Shown here one piece after another: positions 51,258 through 59,523 of a stretch of 64,000 bases of DNA; the first letter of the stretch is position 1, and every line of letters starts with the position of its first letter. This stretch comes from Phycisphaera sp. GTDB taxonomy: Bacteria > Planctomycetota > Phycisphaerae > Phycisphaerales > SM1A02. The translations under genes were made by a program, and so were the position numbers. The stretch is taken from contig WGMP01000022.1 of NCBI GenBank assembly GCA_016124975.1, positions 1 through 64,000 of the forward strand, in the 5' to 3' direction. The notes below the pieces were generated by a model. It made no database searches, was not told the origin of the DNA, and was given only the letters and a program-made list of their open reading frames with translations.

Positions 51258-51899
51258 ATGCCCCGCACCCCCTCCAGCACCCTGATCCCGAAGTCCCCAG
51301 TATCAAGGGCAACGGCCGTCTTCCGACGCGCCGGGGGCATCCTCCGCACGAACGAGGCCAAGGCGGCTGGCATCCATCCGCGCACCCTGGCAGCGCTCGT
51401 GGACGATGGCACGGTGCTCAAGCTCGACCGAGGGGTCTACCAGCTGGCCGACGCCGCACCTGCTGAACCCGACCTCGCGATCGTCGCGCGCAAGGTGCCG
51501 CAGGCGGTTCTTTGCCTCGTCTCGGCGCTGGCCCACCATCGCCTCACCACGCAGATCCCGCATGCGGTCGATCTCGCGGTGCCGCGCGGCTTCAAGGACC
51601 GCAAGCTGGAGCACCCGCCGGTGCGCTTCTACCGCTTCGGCGATGCTTCGCTCAGCGCGGGCGTCGAGCGCATCAAGGTCGCTGGCCGCGAGCTGCGCGT
51701 CTACAGCGCCGCCAAGACCGTTGCCGACTGCTTCAAGTTCCGCAACAAGATCGGCAAGGACATCGCCATCGAGGCGCTGCGCACCTACCTGCGCCGCAAG
51801 GACGCGAAGTCGAGCATGAAGGTAAGGCATCTGACGCACTTCGCCCGCATCAACCGCGTGCAGGCGGTGATGGCGCCGTACCTTGAGAGCACCCTCTGA
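51258..51899 (+). CDS. AbiEi-family antitoxin/transcription regulator
   Basis: The product is 213 residues. Residues 10-65 are a winged HTH (AVFRRAGGILRTNEAKAAGIHPRTLAALVDDGTVLKLDRGVYQLAD), followed by the AbiEi C-terminal domain: VPQAVLCLVSALAHHRLTTQIPHAVDLAVPRGFK and GRELRVYSAAKTVADCFKFRNKIGKDIAIEAL. In type IV toxin-antitoxin systems AbiEi represses its own operon and neutralises the nucleotidyltransferase toxin AbiEii. Here a palindromic operator sits just upstream. The partner gene downstream keeps only its N-terminal part, so this antitoxin looks orphaned. The ATG at 51219 lies inside the operator and is rejected as the start. Confidence 0.92.
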   Translation: MPRTPSSTLIPKSPVSRATAVFRRAGGILRTNEAKAAGIHPRTLAALVDDGTVLKLDRGVYQLADAAPAEPDLAIVARKVPQAVLCLVSALAHHRLTTQIPHAVDLAVPRGFKDRKLEHPPVRFYRFGDASLSAGVERIKVAGRELRVYSAAKTVADCFKFRNKIGKDIAIEALRTYLRRKDAKSSMKVRHLTHFARINRVQAVMAPYLESTL

Positions 51900-51912
51900 C
51901 CGGCGGGAACCC

Positions 51913-52098
51913 ATGGCGAAGGAGATCACCAACACCGCAGCGTCCGTGCACGCACGCTTCCTCAAACAGGCGCGCGCCGGCTTGCGGGCGTTCAACGGCA
52001 TGCTGCACCTCTACGCCATGGCGCGGGTGCGCGACGAAGCGGCGCTGCCCGATTCCATCCTCCGCGCTGCAATCGCCGCGGACATCGGCCGTTCATGA
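51913..52098 (+). pseudogene. AbiEii nucleotidyltransferase toxin, truncated to N-terminal 45 residues
   Basis: The 61-residue frame begins MAKEITNTAASVHARFL and continues KQARAGLRAFNGMLHLYAMAR, the usual opening of AbiEii toxins (ASVHxRLL...R.FN.LL.LYA.ER). After that the sequence is unlike the family and a stop at 52096-52098 overlaps the next gene's ATG. The nucleotidyltransferase active site is missing, so the toxin is dead. The gap to abiEi is 13 nt, as expected for the pair. Confidence 0.75.
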
Positions 52099-53483
52099 CC
52101 CCGATGACGACACCGCGCAGAACTCCCCGCGTCGCCATCGTGGGCGGAGGCCCCGGCGGGCTGTTCACGGCGCACGAGTTGCAGCGCCTCGCCGACCGTC
52201 CCGTCGCGACGACGGTGCTCGAGGCGTCCGGCCGCCTCGGCGGCAAGATCTCGACGCCGAGGTTCGAGTCGTCGGGGGTGCGTTACGAGGCGGGCGCCGC
52301 CGAGTTCTACGACTACGAGCATCTCGGAAACGACCCACTGAAGGACCTCGTGCGCGAACTCGGGCTTCCGATCCGGCCGATGGGCGGTGCGGCCGTCCAC
52401 GTCGACGACGCCGTCGTCGCGAACCTCGACGACCTGCGCGACCGGCTCGGGGCCGAGGCGGCGGCCTCCCTGCTTGCCTTCGACGCGACCGCGCGCGACC
52501 GCATGACGCCGCGGGAGTTCTACGCCTCGGGCGAACGGGGCGGCGTGGCCACGGCCGCCGCGCACAGGCCCTTCGATCGTTCGATGGCGGAAATCGCCGA
52601 CGACCGCGCGCGCCGCTTCGTGGAGCACTTGATCCACAGCGACCTCGCGACCGAGCCCCATCGGACGAGCGAGGAGTACGGACTGCAGAACTACCTCATG
52701 AACGATCCGGCCTACATGCGCCTTTACGGAATCGAGGGCGGGAACGAGCGGCTGGTCGAGTCGCTTGCCTCGCGAGTCGACGCTGAGATCCGGCTGGGAT
52801 GCCGGGTCGACTCGGTGGAGCGCGCGCCGGGCGGTCCGATGATCGTTCGCTGGACGGTCGACGGCGTCGAGTCGGCCGACGCGTTCGACGCCGTCGTCAT
52901 CGCCCTGCCGCACGACCAGCTCGGGTCGGTCGCGTTCCGTGGCGATCGACTCGCGCCCGCCGTCGCCGCGCATCAGGCGCATCACGACCACCCCGCCCAC
53001 TACCTCCGCGTCACGATGCTCTTCGACCGACCCTTCTGGCGCGGAACCTGCAGCGACTCGTTCTGGATGCTCGACCGGTTCGGCGGCTGCTGTCTCTACG
53101 ACGAGTCGGCGCGCGATCCCGCGGCCGAGCACGGCGTGCTCGGATGGCTGCTCGGCGGCGAGGCGGCGCGGACGCTCGCCGAGTCCGACGACGCGACGAT
53201 CGTGGCGAAGGCGCTCGCGGCGCTGCCCCCCGCATTCGCGCGAAACGCCGCCCCGCTGCGCGAGGCGCGCGTCCACCGCTGGACCAGGGCCGTGAGCGCG
53301 CTGCCCGGCGGGCGTTCCTCCCTGCCCCTCGATCGACGGCACTGCCCTGAACCCGACGAGCACCCCGACCTCTACTTCGTCGGCGACTATCTGTACGACT
53401 CGACGCTGAACGGCGCGCTCGACTCCGCCCAGTACGTCGCGGCGTGGATCGCCGGGCGGATCGCAGACGCTCCGACACACTGA
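52095..53483 (+). CDS. FAD-dependent amine oxidase/protoporphyrinogen-oxidase-like protein
   Basis: The 462-residue protein opens with the dinucleotide-binding motif VAIVGGGPGGLFTAHEL and EASGRLGGKI, typical of FAD flavoproteins that oxidise amines or porphyrins. The C-terminal FAD motif LYFVGDYLYDSTLNGALDSAQYVA is present. The substrate is unknown. The ATG at 52095 overlaps the stop of the truncated AbiEii frame by 4 nt, which seems a by-product of the truncation rather than a conserved coupling; an ATG at 52104 is an alternative. It leads a run of three same-strand genes ending at 55364. Confidence 0.88.
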   Translation: MTPMTTPRRTPRVAIVGGGPGGLFTAHELQRLADRPVATTVLEASGRLGGKISTPRFESSGVRYEAGAAEFYDYEHLGNDPLKDLVRELGLPIRPMGGAAVHVDDAVVANLDDLRDRLGAEAAASLLAFDATARDRMTPREFYASGERGGVATAAAHRPFDRSMAEIADDRARRFVEHLIHSDLATEPHRTSEEYGLQNYLMNDPAYMRLYGIEGGNERLVESLASRVDAEIRLGCRVDSVERAPGGPMIVRWTVDGVESADAFDAVVIALPHDQLGSVAFRGDRLAPAVAAHQAHHDHPAHYLRVTMLFDRPFWRGTCSDSFWMLDRFGGCCLYDESARDPAAEHGVLGWLLGGEAARTLAESDDATIVAKALAALPPAFARNAAPLREARVHRWTRAVSALPGGRSSLPLDRRHCPEPDEHPDLYFVGDYLYDSTLNGALDSAQYVAAWIAGRIADAPTH

Positions 53484-53493
53484 AATCGAAGAC

Positions 53494-54270
53494 ATGACGA
53501 CCCACGCTTCATCGCACACCGACCACGCGCCCTCAACGACGCCGCCTGCGCCCCCGGCGCTTCCCGTGGGATCGACCTACGAGGCCGAGGCGCAACTCCC
53601 CGGCGGCGCGACGATGGCCCTCGCCCTCGTCCCGGCGACCGAAGGTGAGCCAAGCGACAGCCTCCGCGGATGGGTCGAGTCCGATCCCGAAGCGCGCGGC
53701 GCGCCCGCGGTGTGGATGTCCTTCCAGGGCACGCACGTGCACTGGTCGACGGGCCGCTGTGCGATCGCCGCTCCAGTCGACCGGGTTGCGGCGGTGCGCG
53801 CGGCGATCCTCGAGGCGACCGCGCACGAACGCGCGCTGCGGTCCGTCGAGGAGGCGATGGCTTCGGCGTGGCCCGCGCTCGAGTCGGACTCCGAGCTCGC
53901 CTTCGAGTTCGAGGAGGCGTCGGTGGTCCGGCGCCGCGAGTTGCGCGAGCGCCTGCACCGCACGCTTGTCCTTCGCGCGCGGCTCGCGCGCATCGCGCCC
54001 TATCTCCTCGCGCCGCTCGCGCATCCGCCGACGCTCGGGAGCCAGGTGGGCGAGCGCCTCCGGGAGAGGCTGCGCATGCCGACCCGCCACGAGGCAGCCA
54101 CGACGCAGCTCGAGGTCTTCTGCGACACCTACGGCATGTGCGGGCAGCGGGCGAGCGAGTTCATGCTCGCCCGGACCGGACACCGCCTTGAATGGGTGAT
54201 CATCATCCTTCTCGCCGTGCAGCTCCTCCTCTGGGGCTTCGAGTACCTCGCGGAAGCGACGGGAGGCTGA
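53494..54270 (+). CDS. Unknown protein with C-terminal membrane anchor
   Basis: The 258-residue protein starts Pro/Ser-rich, then has a soluble beta-then-helical middle (PAVWMSFQGTHVHWSTGR, then long Arg/Glu-rich helices) and ends with one hydrophobic helix (EWVIIILLAVQLLLWGFEYL). The order of parts resembles RMD1/DUF155-type proteins, but this is only suggestive. It lies 10 nt after the FAD gene and 2 nt before the membrane acyltransferase-like gene, so the three form an operon. Function unknown. Confidence 0.75.
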   Translation: MTTHASSHTDHAPSTTPPAPPALPVGSTYEAEAQLPGGATMALALVPATEGEPSDSLRGWVESDPEARGAPAVWMSFQGTHVHWSTGRCAIAAPVDRVAAVRAAILEATAHERALRSVEEAMASAWPALESDSELAFEFEEASVVRRRELRERLHRTLVLRARLARIAPYLLAPLAHPPTLGSQVGERLRERLRMPTRHEAATTQLEVFCDTYGMCGQRASEFMLARTGHRLEWVIIILLAVQLLLWGFEYLAEATGG

Positions 54271-54272
54271 CG

Positions 54273-55364
54273 ATGAGGCTTGCGTCGATCGACATCCTGC
54301 GGACGGTCGCGATCGTCGTCATGGTCTTCACGCACTTCGGCGAGAACCTCGCGAACTACACGCCGCCCTTCGCGGGCTTCGGCGCACCACTCTTCGTGTT
54401 CCTCTCGGGCGTCAGCTTCTTCCTCTGGTCCGAGGGGCGACTGGCGCGCAGCGCGACCGAGGCGGAGGTGACGAAGGCGTCGGTTCGGCGCGGCCTGTTC
54501 GTCTTCGGCGCCGGCTTCGCGTTCAACCTGCTCGTCTGGCTCCCCGAGGACATCTTCAACTGGGATGTCCTGACCTTCGTAGGATCGGCCCTTCTCGTGC
54601 TCGAGCTCGCGCGCCGGATGCCCGCGCCCATCCGGCTGCTCGTGGCGGTCATGGCCGTGCTCGTCGCACCCATCCTCCGCAGCATGGCGGACTACCCCGC
54701 CTACTGGGAGACGGGGTACTTCGAGTGCGACCTGGAGCTCTCCGAGGCGCTGGTGGGGTACCTCGCGACCGGGTACTTCCCGATCTTCCCGTGGATCGCG
54801 CTCTCGCTCGCGGGCTACGAGACGGCCGCGCGGATGTTCCCGCGCGCGGGCACCCGCGCCGACTCCGCAGCGGCTTCATCGAGCATCGGACGGATCGGGC
54901 TCGCTCTCGTCGTGGCCTCGATCGCGCTGCTCTTCGCGCGCCCCCTTCTTCCCGTGCCGATCGCGCGCGGCATGCTCGGTGGTTGGAGCATGTTTCCGCC
55001 GACGACCGAGTACCTGCTCGGCACGCTCGGCATCTCGATGGGGCTACTCGCGATCCTGCACAAGACCATCGACCGGGCCGCGCATCCGCCCATTCCGCCA
55101 AGCATGCTTCGGCTCGCGAAGGCCTTCAGCCGCCATTCACTCTCGATCTATGTCCTGCACTACATCGTGCATCTCTGGCCGATGTGGATCGCCGCCGTGT
55201 TGCATGGAGACGAGCCGACCGCGTACTGGCGCGAGGCGATGCCGACATGGCTGTCGCTGACGCTCGCCGCCGCGTTCCTCGCGCTCTGCTCCGTCGTGCT
55301 TGCGAGGCTCGGGACTCGGCAGGCCTGGGGACTCGAGCGCTGCATGCGGTGGCTCTGCGACTGA
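54273..55364 (+). CDS. Polytopic membrane protein, DUF1624/HGSNAT-like
   Basis: A 363-residue protein with about ten hydrophobic segments. RLASIDILRTVAIVVMVFTHFGENLANY at the start matches the heparan-alpha-glucosaminide N-acetyltransferase-like (DUF1624) opening RxxxxDxxRGxxIxxMVxxH, where the His is thought to act in acyl transfer. SRHSLSIYVLHYIVHLWP near the end is another conserved block. It probably acylates a sugar or lipid at the membrane. The ATG at 54273 follows 2 nt after the previous gene's stop, with GGGAGG upstream. Confidence 0.88.
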   Translation: MRLASIDILRTVAIVVMVFTHFGENLANYTPPFAGFGAPLFVFLSGVSFFLWSEGRLARSATEAEVTKASVRRGLFVFGAGFAFNLLVWLPEDIFNWDVLTFVGSALLVLELARRMPAPIRLLVAVMAVLVAPILRSMADYPAYWETGYFECDLELSEALVGYLATGYFPIFPWIALSLAGYETAARMFPRAGTRADSAAASSSIGRIGLALVVASIALLFARPLLPVPIARGMLGGWSMFPPTTEYLLGTLGISMGLLAILHKTIDRAAHPPIPPSMLRLAKAFSRHSLSIYVLHYIVHLWPMWIAAVLHGDEPTAYWREAMPTWLSLTLAAAFLALCSVVLARLGTRQAWGLERCMRWLCD

Positions 55365-55389
55365 GCGCCGCGGGGCACGGCGGGCGGAG

Positions 55390-55945
55390 CGGCGGAGCAA
55401 CGCTCGAAGGCCTGATCGAGCGCTTCCTCGAGGCAAGCACGGTGAAGCCCGCCACGCTCGCCGCCTGCAAGCAGACCACCGACAGCCTGATTGAAGTGCT
55501 GCGCCCGCGCACGCCGGTCTCAGAGATCACCGCCGCCGACGCCGACCGTTGGCGCAAGGCGATCTCCGAGAAGGGCGACCGCCGCCCACGACCGCCACGC
55601 CGTGCGCATCGTGCCGATGACGCCCGAGCTACGGTCGATCCTGCAAGCGCTGTTCGACCAGGCCCCCGAGGGCAGCGAGGCCGTCGTGCCGCGCCTGACC
55701 GATCCGACCACCAACCTGCGCACCACGTTCATGAAGCTGTTCGCCCGCGCGGGCTACGAGCCGGAACTTGAAGCATGGGCCGCGCCTCTTCCACAACATG
55801 CGCGCCAGCTGCGCCACCGACTGGGCCCCTCCTGAAGCACCGTGGCTTGGCCACAGCCCGCTGGTGGCGGCGAAGCACGACCTGCAGACCATGATCAGAC
55901 TGACGGACGCGCACTTCGAGGTGGCGATCAGGGGGATGGCCCGCG
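55390..55945 (+). pseudogene. Dead tyrosine recombinase, copy B (N- and C-terminal parts)
   Basis: Copy B keeps the N-terminal SAM-like arm (TLEGLIERFLEASTVKPATL, TTDSLIEVLRPRTPVSEIT) and then jumps, through a deletion and frameshift, to HAVRIVPMTPELRSILQALF, RLFHNMRASCATDW and WLGHSPLVAAKHDLQT. The catalytic Tyr of the last motif is Asp here. It shares the frameshift at AGCATGGGCCGCGCC and the deletion joint with copy A, so the duplication happened after inactivation. Confidence 0.9.
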
Positions 55946-56068
55946 TGGGTGATGCCGAGGCGCAGGCAGCCCCCATCCGGGCAACGGGCTGAACGCGAGG
56001 GGGTTTCGGTACCGGTGACGCGGTGACACCGTGGGCGCGGGGATCCGTCGGGCCAGCGAGCCGGGACC

Positions 56069-56124
56069 ATCTGTCCTTCTCAGACGGCCAGATTTCCGAC
56101 AATCTGTCCTTCTCAGACGGCCAG
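56069..56124. repeat. Two copies of the 25-bp palindromic motif, 33-bp period (locus 2)
   Basis: Same motif pair as at 51008-51063: arms ATCTGTCC and GGCCAGAT at 56069-56093, and a second copy at 56102-56124. A possible -35 of the downstream ATPase gene lies inside the second copy. Confidence 0.9.
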
Positions 56125-56138
56125 TTTCGGACTACCCT
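56110..56138 (+). promoter_or_regulatory. Possible promoter of the DUF4143 ATPase gene
   Basis: TTCTCA (56110-56115), 17-bp spacer and TACCCT (56133-56138), 6 nt before the ATG. The -35 match is weak, but TACCCT at this distance also precedes the antitoxin gene at 58981. Confidence 0.4.
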
Positions 56139-56144
56139 TGCGCC

Positions 56145-57488
56145 ATGCCCCTGCTCGACGCGCTCCAGGAGAAGCTCAGCGACGCGCTGCTGCCGCTTGC
56201 CGCCACCACCCTCACGCGGCGCGACGCCGTCCTGCCCGCTGTGCCGGGGAAGGCGCATGCGGTGATCGGGATGCGGCGCGCGGGAAAGACGTGCTTCCTC
56301 AAGCAGCTGCTTGCCGAGCGGCGCAAGAGCGGTCCGCCGGAACGATCGATCTACCTGAGCTTCGACGACGACCGCCTGGCAGGGATCGACGCATCCCAGC
56401 TCGACGCCCTCCTTGAGGAGTACTTCCGCCGCCATCCGGAGATCCGCCGCAAGGATGGAAGGAAGGGCCGTGCCGCGTGGTTCCTCGACGAGATCCAGCT
56501 TGTGGACGGCTGGGATCGATTCGTCCGGCGCGTGCTCGACACCGAGTCGATCGACATCGTCGTGTCCGGTTCGTCAGCGCGCATGCTCTCGCGCGAGATC
56601 CACAGTTCCCTCCGCGGCCGCGCCATGCCCACCGTGATCGCGCCCTTCAGCTTCCGCGAGGCGCTGCGCCACCGTGGCGAGGAGCCGACGGTGCGCGCGC
56701 AGCGTCTGACGGCAGCGGCCAGGAGCGCGGTCGAGAAGCGCCTCCGGGAGTACCTCGTGGTGGGCGGGTTTCCAGAAGCGCAAGGTTCGGGCAAGCGGCC
56801 GCTTGACCGCGCCACCCGGATCGCGCTCCTGCAGGGCTACGTCGACACCGTGCTCTTCCGCGACGTGATCGAACGGCATGCGGTGTCGCAGGTCGCCGCG
56901 CTGCGCTGGATCATCCGCCACGCGCTGCGAAACCCATGCGGCAGCTTCAGCGCGACCAAGCTGCACGACGACCTTCGTTCCCAAGGCCACAACGTGGCGA
57001 AGGACACGGTCCATTCGCTGCTGGACCACCTCATCGATGCCTTCGTCATCGCCGCGGTGCCAGTCGCCACGGATTCCGAGCGCCGCCGAAACACGAACCC
57101 ACGGAAGGTCTATCCCGCGGATCCCGGCCTGATCGACGCCTTCGACACGAGCGGACGATCGAACACTGGCCACGCCCTCGAGACCGCCGTCTACAACGAG
57201 CTGTCCCGGCGCGGCGCGGACGTCTCCTACGTGAAGACCAAAGGTGGGTTCGAGGTCGACTTCCTCGCGCGCCACCCGGACGGGCGGCAGGAACTGATCC
57301 AGGTCTGCGCCGATGCGACCGACGCGGCGACGTGGCAGCGCGAAACACGCGCACTCGACGCGGCGCACGCCGAACACCCGAGGTCCGAGCGGCTCGTCAT
57401 CACGCTGGACGCCAGCGGGGCACGGGCACTCAGCCACCCAAAGACGCAGGTGCTGCCTGCGCATCAGTGGCTGCTGACGTCCGAGTGA
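56145..57488 (+). CDS. AAA ATPase with C-terminal DUF4143 nuclease-like domain
   Basis: The 447-residue protein has Walker A GMRRAGKT near residue 45, Walker B RAAWFLDEIQLVDGWD near 110, and the sensor-like VVSGSSARMLSREI. A winged-helix region follows (SFSATKLHDDLRSQGHNVAKDT), and the DUF4143 end has KTKGGFEVDFLARH, a PD-(D/E)XK-like EVDFL motif. Such ATPases are widespread in mobile DNA; function is unknown, with links to defence and toxin-like roles proposed. It is the first gene after recombinase copy B and the palindromic repeats, and the next gene starts 8 nt downstream. Length is typical. Confidence 0.9.
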   Translation: MPLLDALQEKLSDALLPLAATTLTRRDAVLPAVPGKAHAVIGMRRAGKTCFLKQLLAERRKSGPPERSIYLSFDDDRLAGIDASQLDALLEEYFRRHPEIRRKDGRKGRAAWFLDEIQLVDGWDRFVRRVLDTESIDIVVSGSSARMLSREIHSSLRGRAMPTVIAPFSFREALRHRGEEPTVRAQRLTAAARSAVEKRLREYLVVGGFPEAQGSGKRPLDRATRIALLQGYVDTVLFRDVIERHAVSQVAALRWIIRHALRNPCGSFSATKLHDDLRSQGHNVAKDTVHSLLDHLIDAFVIAAVPVATDSERRRNTNPRKVYPADPGLIDAFDTSGRSNTGHALETAVYNELSRRGADVSYVKTKGGFEVDFLARHPDGRQELIQVCADATDAATWQRETRALDAAHAEHPRSERLVITLDASGARALSHPKTQVLPAHQWLLTSE

Positions 57489-57495
57489 CGCGCCA

Positions 57496-58830
57496 ATGGC
57501 GAAGCCCCCTTCCGACAACGCCGACCTGCGCACAGCCATCGACGCCGTCTTTGCCGAGGCACGGCGCGCGCGATCGCCCTACGGCGTCGCCTCTGAGCTT
57601 GCCGCCATGCTTGCACCGTGCATCGATCGTCTCGAAGCGCTGATCGAGACCGGCCGATCCACCGAAGCCGAACCGCTCCTCAAGCGGATCGTCACGGCCT
57701 CGGAAGTGGTGATGAACCGGATCGACGACTCGAACGCACGCTTCTACCCGCTGTGCGCGCGTGCCGTCATGCTCTGGGGACGCTCGTGGGCCCGCATCGA
57801 GCCGCGCCAGCCGCGCAAGCTTGCGGCCATGGTGAAGAAGTGCGCTGACGACAGCGGATTCTCGATCCGCGACCGAATCATCGAGGACTTCGCCGACGCG
57901 CTCGGCGAACCGGGGCTTGCCGAGCTGCGTGACCTGTATCTCAAGGAGCTCAGGGAACTGCCGCGCATCGTCCTCACTGACCCCACGCGATACTCGCGCG
58001 GGGCCTGCGACCGGATCCGGGAGCGGGGCTCGGTGATCCGGAAGCTGCAGGCCATCGCGGATGCACGGCGGGATGTCGATGGCTTCATCGAACTGGCCGA
58101 ACTCGACGGCGCAAGCGACCACGAGGGCATCGCGATCGGCCGACGGCTCGTGGATGCGGGGCGCCATGCCGAAGCGCTGGCGTGGGTCGACCGCGCGATC
58201 CGAGCCGATCCCGAAGGCGATCCCGACCAGCCGCACGACGAGCCCCACGGAGCGGCGATGGTGCGCGCGCTGGCGCTCCGCGGGCTGGGGCGCGTGGACG
58301 AGTCGGCCGACACGCTGTGGCGGGAATTCGGGCGCAGGCCGGGCGCGGCACTGCTTCGGGCGATCCATGAATTCACCGAGCCCGCGACCGCCGCCGGTGC
58401 CCCGGCACAGCAGGACACGGCGCGGGCAGTGGCCGTTGCGTCAAGGCACGAAGATCCGCACGAAGCGCTCCGGTTCCTGATGGAGATCGCGGAGTACGGG
58501 CACGCGGCGACGCTGGTGGAGGCGCGATGCGCGGAACTTGACGGCCACCGCTACGACGTGCTGGTGCCGCTCGCGGAGGCGCTTGAAGCGACGCCCGCAC
58601 CTGATCGACTTCGAGCGGCCTGGCGGTGCCTCGACGCGCTGCTTCGCTCGATCCTCGACGACGGGCGCCGGACCGCCTACCGGCACGCGGCCCACTACCT
58701 GGTGCGCATGCGGCGACTCGCGCCAGGGTGCGGGCTGGTCGAGGCGCACGCGGCACTGGAGGCGGAGCTGGCCAAGGCGCACCGGATGAAGAAGGCGTTC
58801 TGGCAGGAGGTGGAGTGGGAAGAGGAGTGA
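57496..58830 (+). CDS. All-helical protein, possibly DUF6880-like, cotranscribed with the ATPase
   Basis: A 444-residue soluble protein made of repeated helical pairs (VASELAAMLAPCIDRLEALIETGR, EGIAIGRRLVDAGRHAEALAWVDRAIRADPEG), like TPR or HEAT repeats, ending with the pattern RRTAYRHAAHYLVRMRRLAP that I associate with DUF6880. No catalytic motif or membrane segment. It starts 8 nt after the DUF4143 ATPase, so the two form a module and may work as a pair. The assignment to DUF6880 is tentative. Confidence 0.75.
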   Translation: MAKPPSDNADLRTAIDAVFAEARRARSPYGVASELAAMLAPCIDRLEALIETGRSTEAEPLLKRIVTASEVVMNRIDDSNARFYPLCARAVMLWGRSWARIEPRQPRKLAAMVKKCADDSGFSIRDRIIEDFADALGEPGLAELRDLYLKELRELPRIVLTDPTRYSRGACDRIRERGSVIRKLQAIADARRDVDGFIELAELDGASDHEGIAIGRRLVDAGRHAEALAWVDRAIRADPEGDPDQPHDEPHGAAMVRALALRGLGRVDESADTLWREFGRRPGAALLRAIHEFTEPATAAGAPAQQDTARAVAVASRHEDPHEALRFLMEIAEYGHAATLVEARCAELDGHRYDVLVPLAEALEATPAPDRLRAAWRCLDALLRSILDDGRRTAYRHAAHYLVRMRRLAPGCGLVEAHAALEAELAKAHRMKKAFWQEVEWEEE

Positions 58831-58935
58831 CGGAGGAGGAAACCCATGGGTTGCACCGCCCCCTGAGGGGCTTGCCGCCGACGCGCTTCGCGACGACTGA
58901 TAACACCACTTCGCAGGATTCGTTTGTTTCGCTCG

Positions 58936-58964
58936 TTGCGAATGATCGAGTTGGGGGCTACCCT
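58936..58964 (+). promoter_or_regulatory. Promoter of the excisionase-like/PIN pair
   Basis: TTGCGA (58936-58941), 17-bp spacer, TACCCT (58959-58964), 16 nt before the ATG at 58981 with a GAGGAC box in between. Confidence 0.5.
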
Positions 58965-58980
58965 TGTCGACGAGGACACC

Positions 58981-59445
58981 ATGATCGCACCCGACATCGA
59001 TCTTCCCAGGACGCCACCCAGCGATGCCGACGTTCGGCTGGCCCGAGAGTCGAGCCAGCGACTGCGTCGCGTCGTAAAAGCCAACCGCCCGCTGCGCTTC
59101 ACCGCGGTCAACGGAAAGACCGACGGCAAGGACGAGACGGTCGAGATCCCGGCGTCGGCCGCGGAGCTCCTCGTTCGTCTGCTCAACCAGATGGCGCAGG
59201 GAAATGCGGTCACGCTCATCCCCATCCATGCCGAGCTGACCACGCAGCAGGCGGCGGACATCCTCGGTGTCTCGCGCCCGTTCGTCGTGAAGGAGATCGA
59301 GGAGAAGCGCCTCCCTGCGCGAAAGGTCGGCACGCGCCGCCGCGTGATGTTCGGCGACCTCATGAACTACAAGCAGCGATCCGACGCGGGCCGCCAACAG
59401 GCGCTCGAGAAGCTTGCCGCGCTTGACGAGGAACTTGGGCTGTGA
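58981..59445 (+). CDS. Excisionase-like HTH antitoxin of a PIN toxin pair
   Basis: The 154-residue protein contains a MerR/excisionase-type helix (ELTTQQAADILGVSRPFVVKEIEEKRLPARKVGTRRRVMFGDLMNYKQ) in residues 85-135, after an N-terminal region resembling antitoxin interaction arms (RLRRVVKANRPLRFTAVNGK). Such genes typically precede PIN-domain toxins, act as their antitoxin and repress the pair; a PIN gene follows. The C-terminus is encoded in the first copy of a 17-bp tandem repeat, so its last residues (EELGL) may vary. The start at 58981 follows the promoter above. Confidence 0.85.
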   Translation: MIAPDIDLPRTPPSDADVRLARESSQRLRRVVKANRPLRFTAVNGKTDGKDETVEIPASAAELLVRLLNQMAQGNAVTLIPIHAELTTQQAADILGVSRPFVVKEIEEKRLPARKVGTRRRVMFGDLMNYKQRSDAGRQQALEKLAALDEELGL

Positions 59446-59497
59446 TGGAACTTGGGCTGTGATGGAACTTGGGCCGTGATGGAACTTGGGCTGTCGT
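59431..59497. repeat. 17-bp tandem repeat spanning the antitoxin stop codon
   Basis: Four copies of GAACTTGGGCTGTGATG, the last partial, begin in the last codons of the antitoxin gene. Each unit includes an in-frame or near TGA, so copy loss could alter the antitoxin end or the spacing to the toxin. Confidence 0.92.
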
Positions 59498-59523
59498 GAC
59501 CGGATCCAGAGGGGCTTGAGTCC

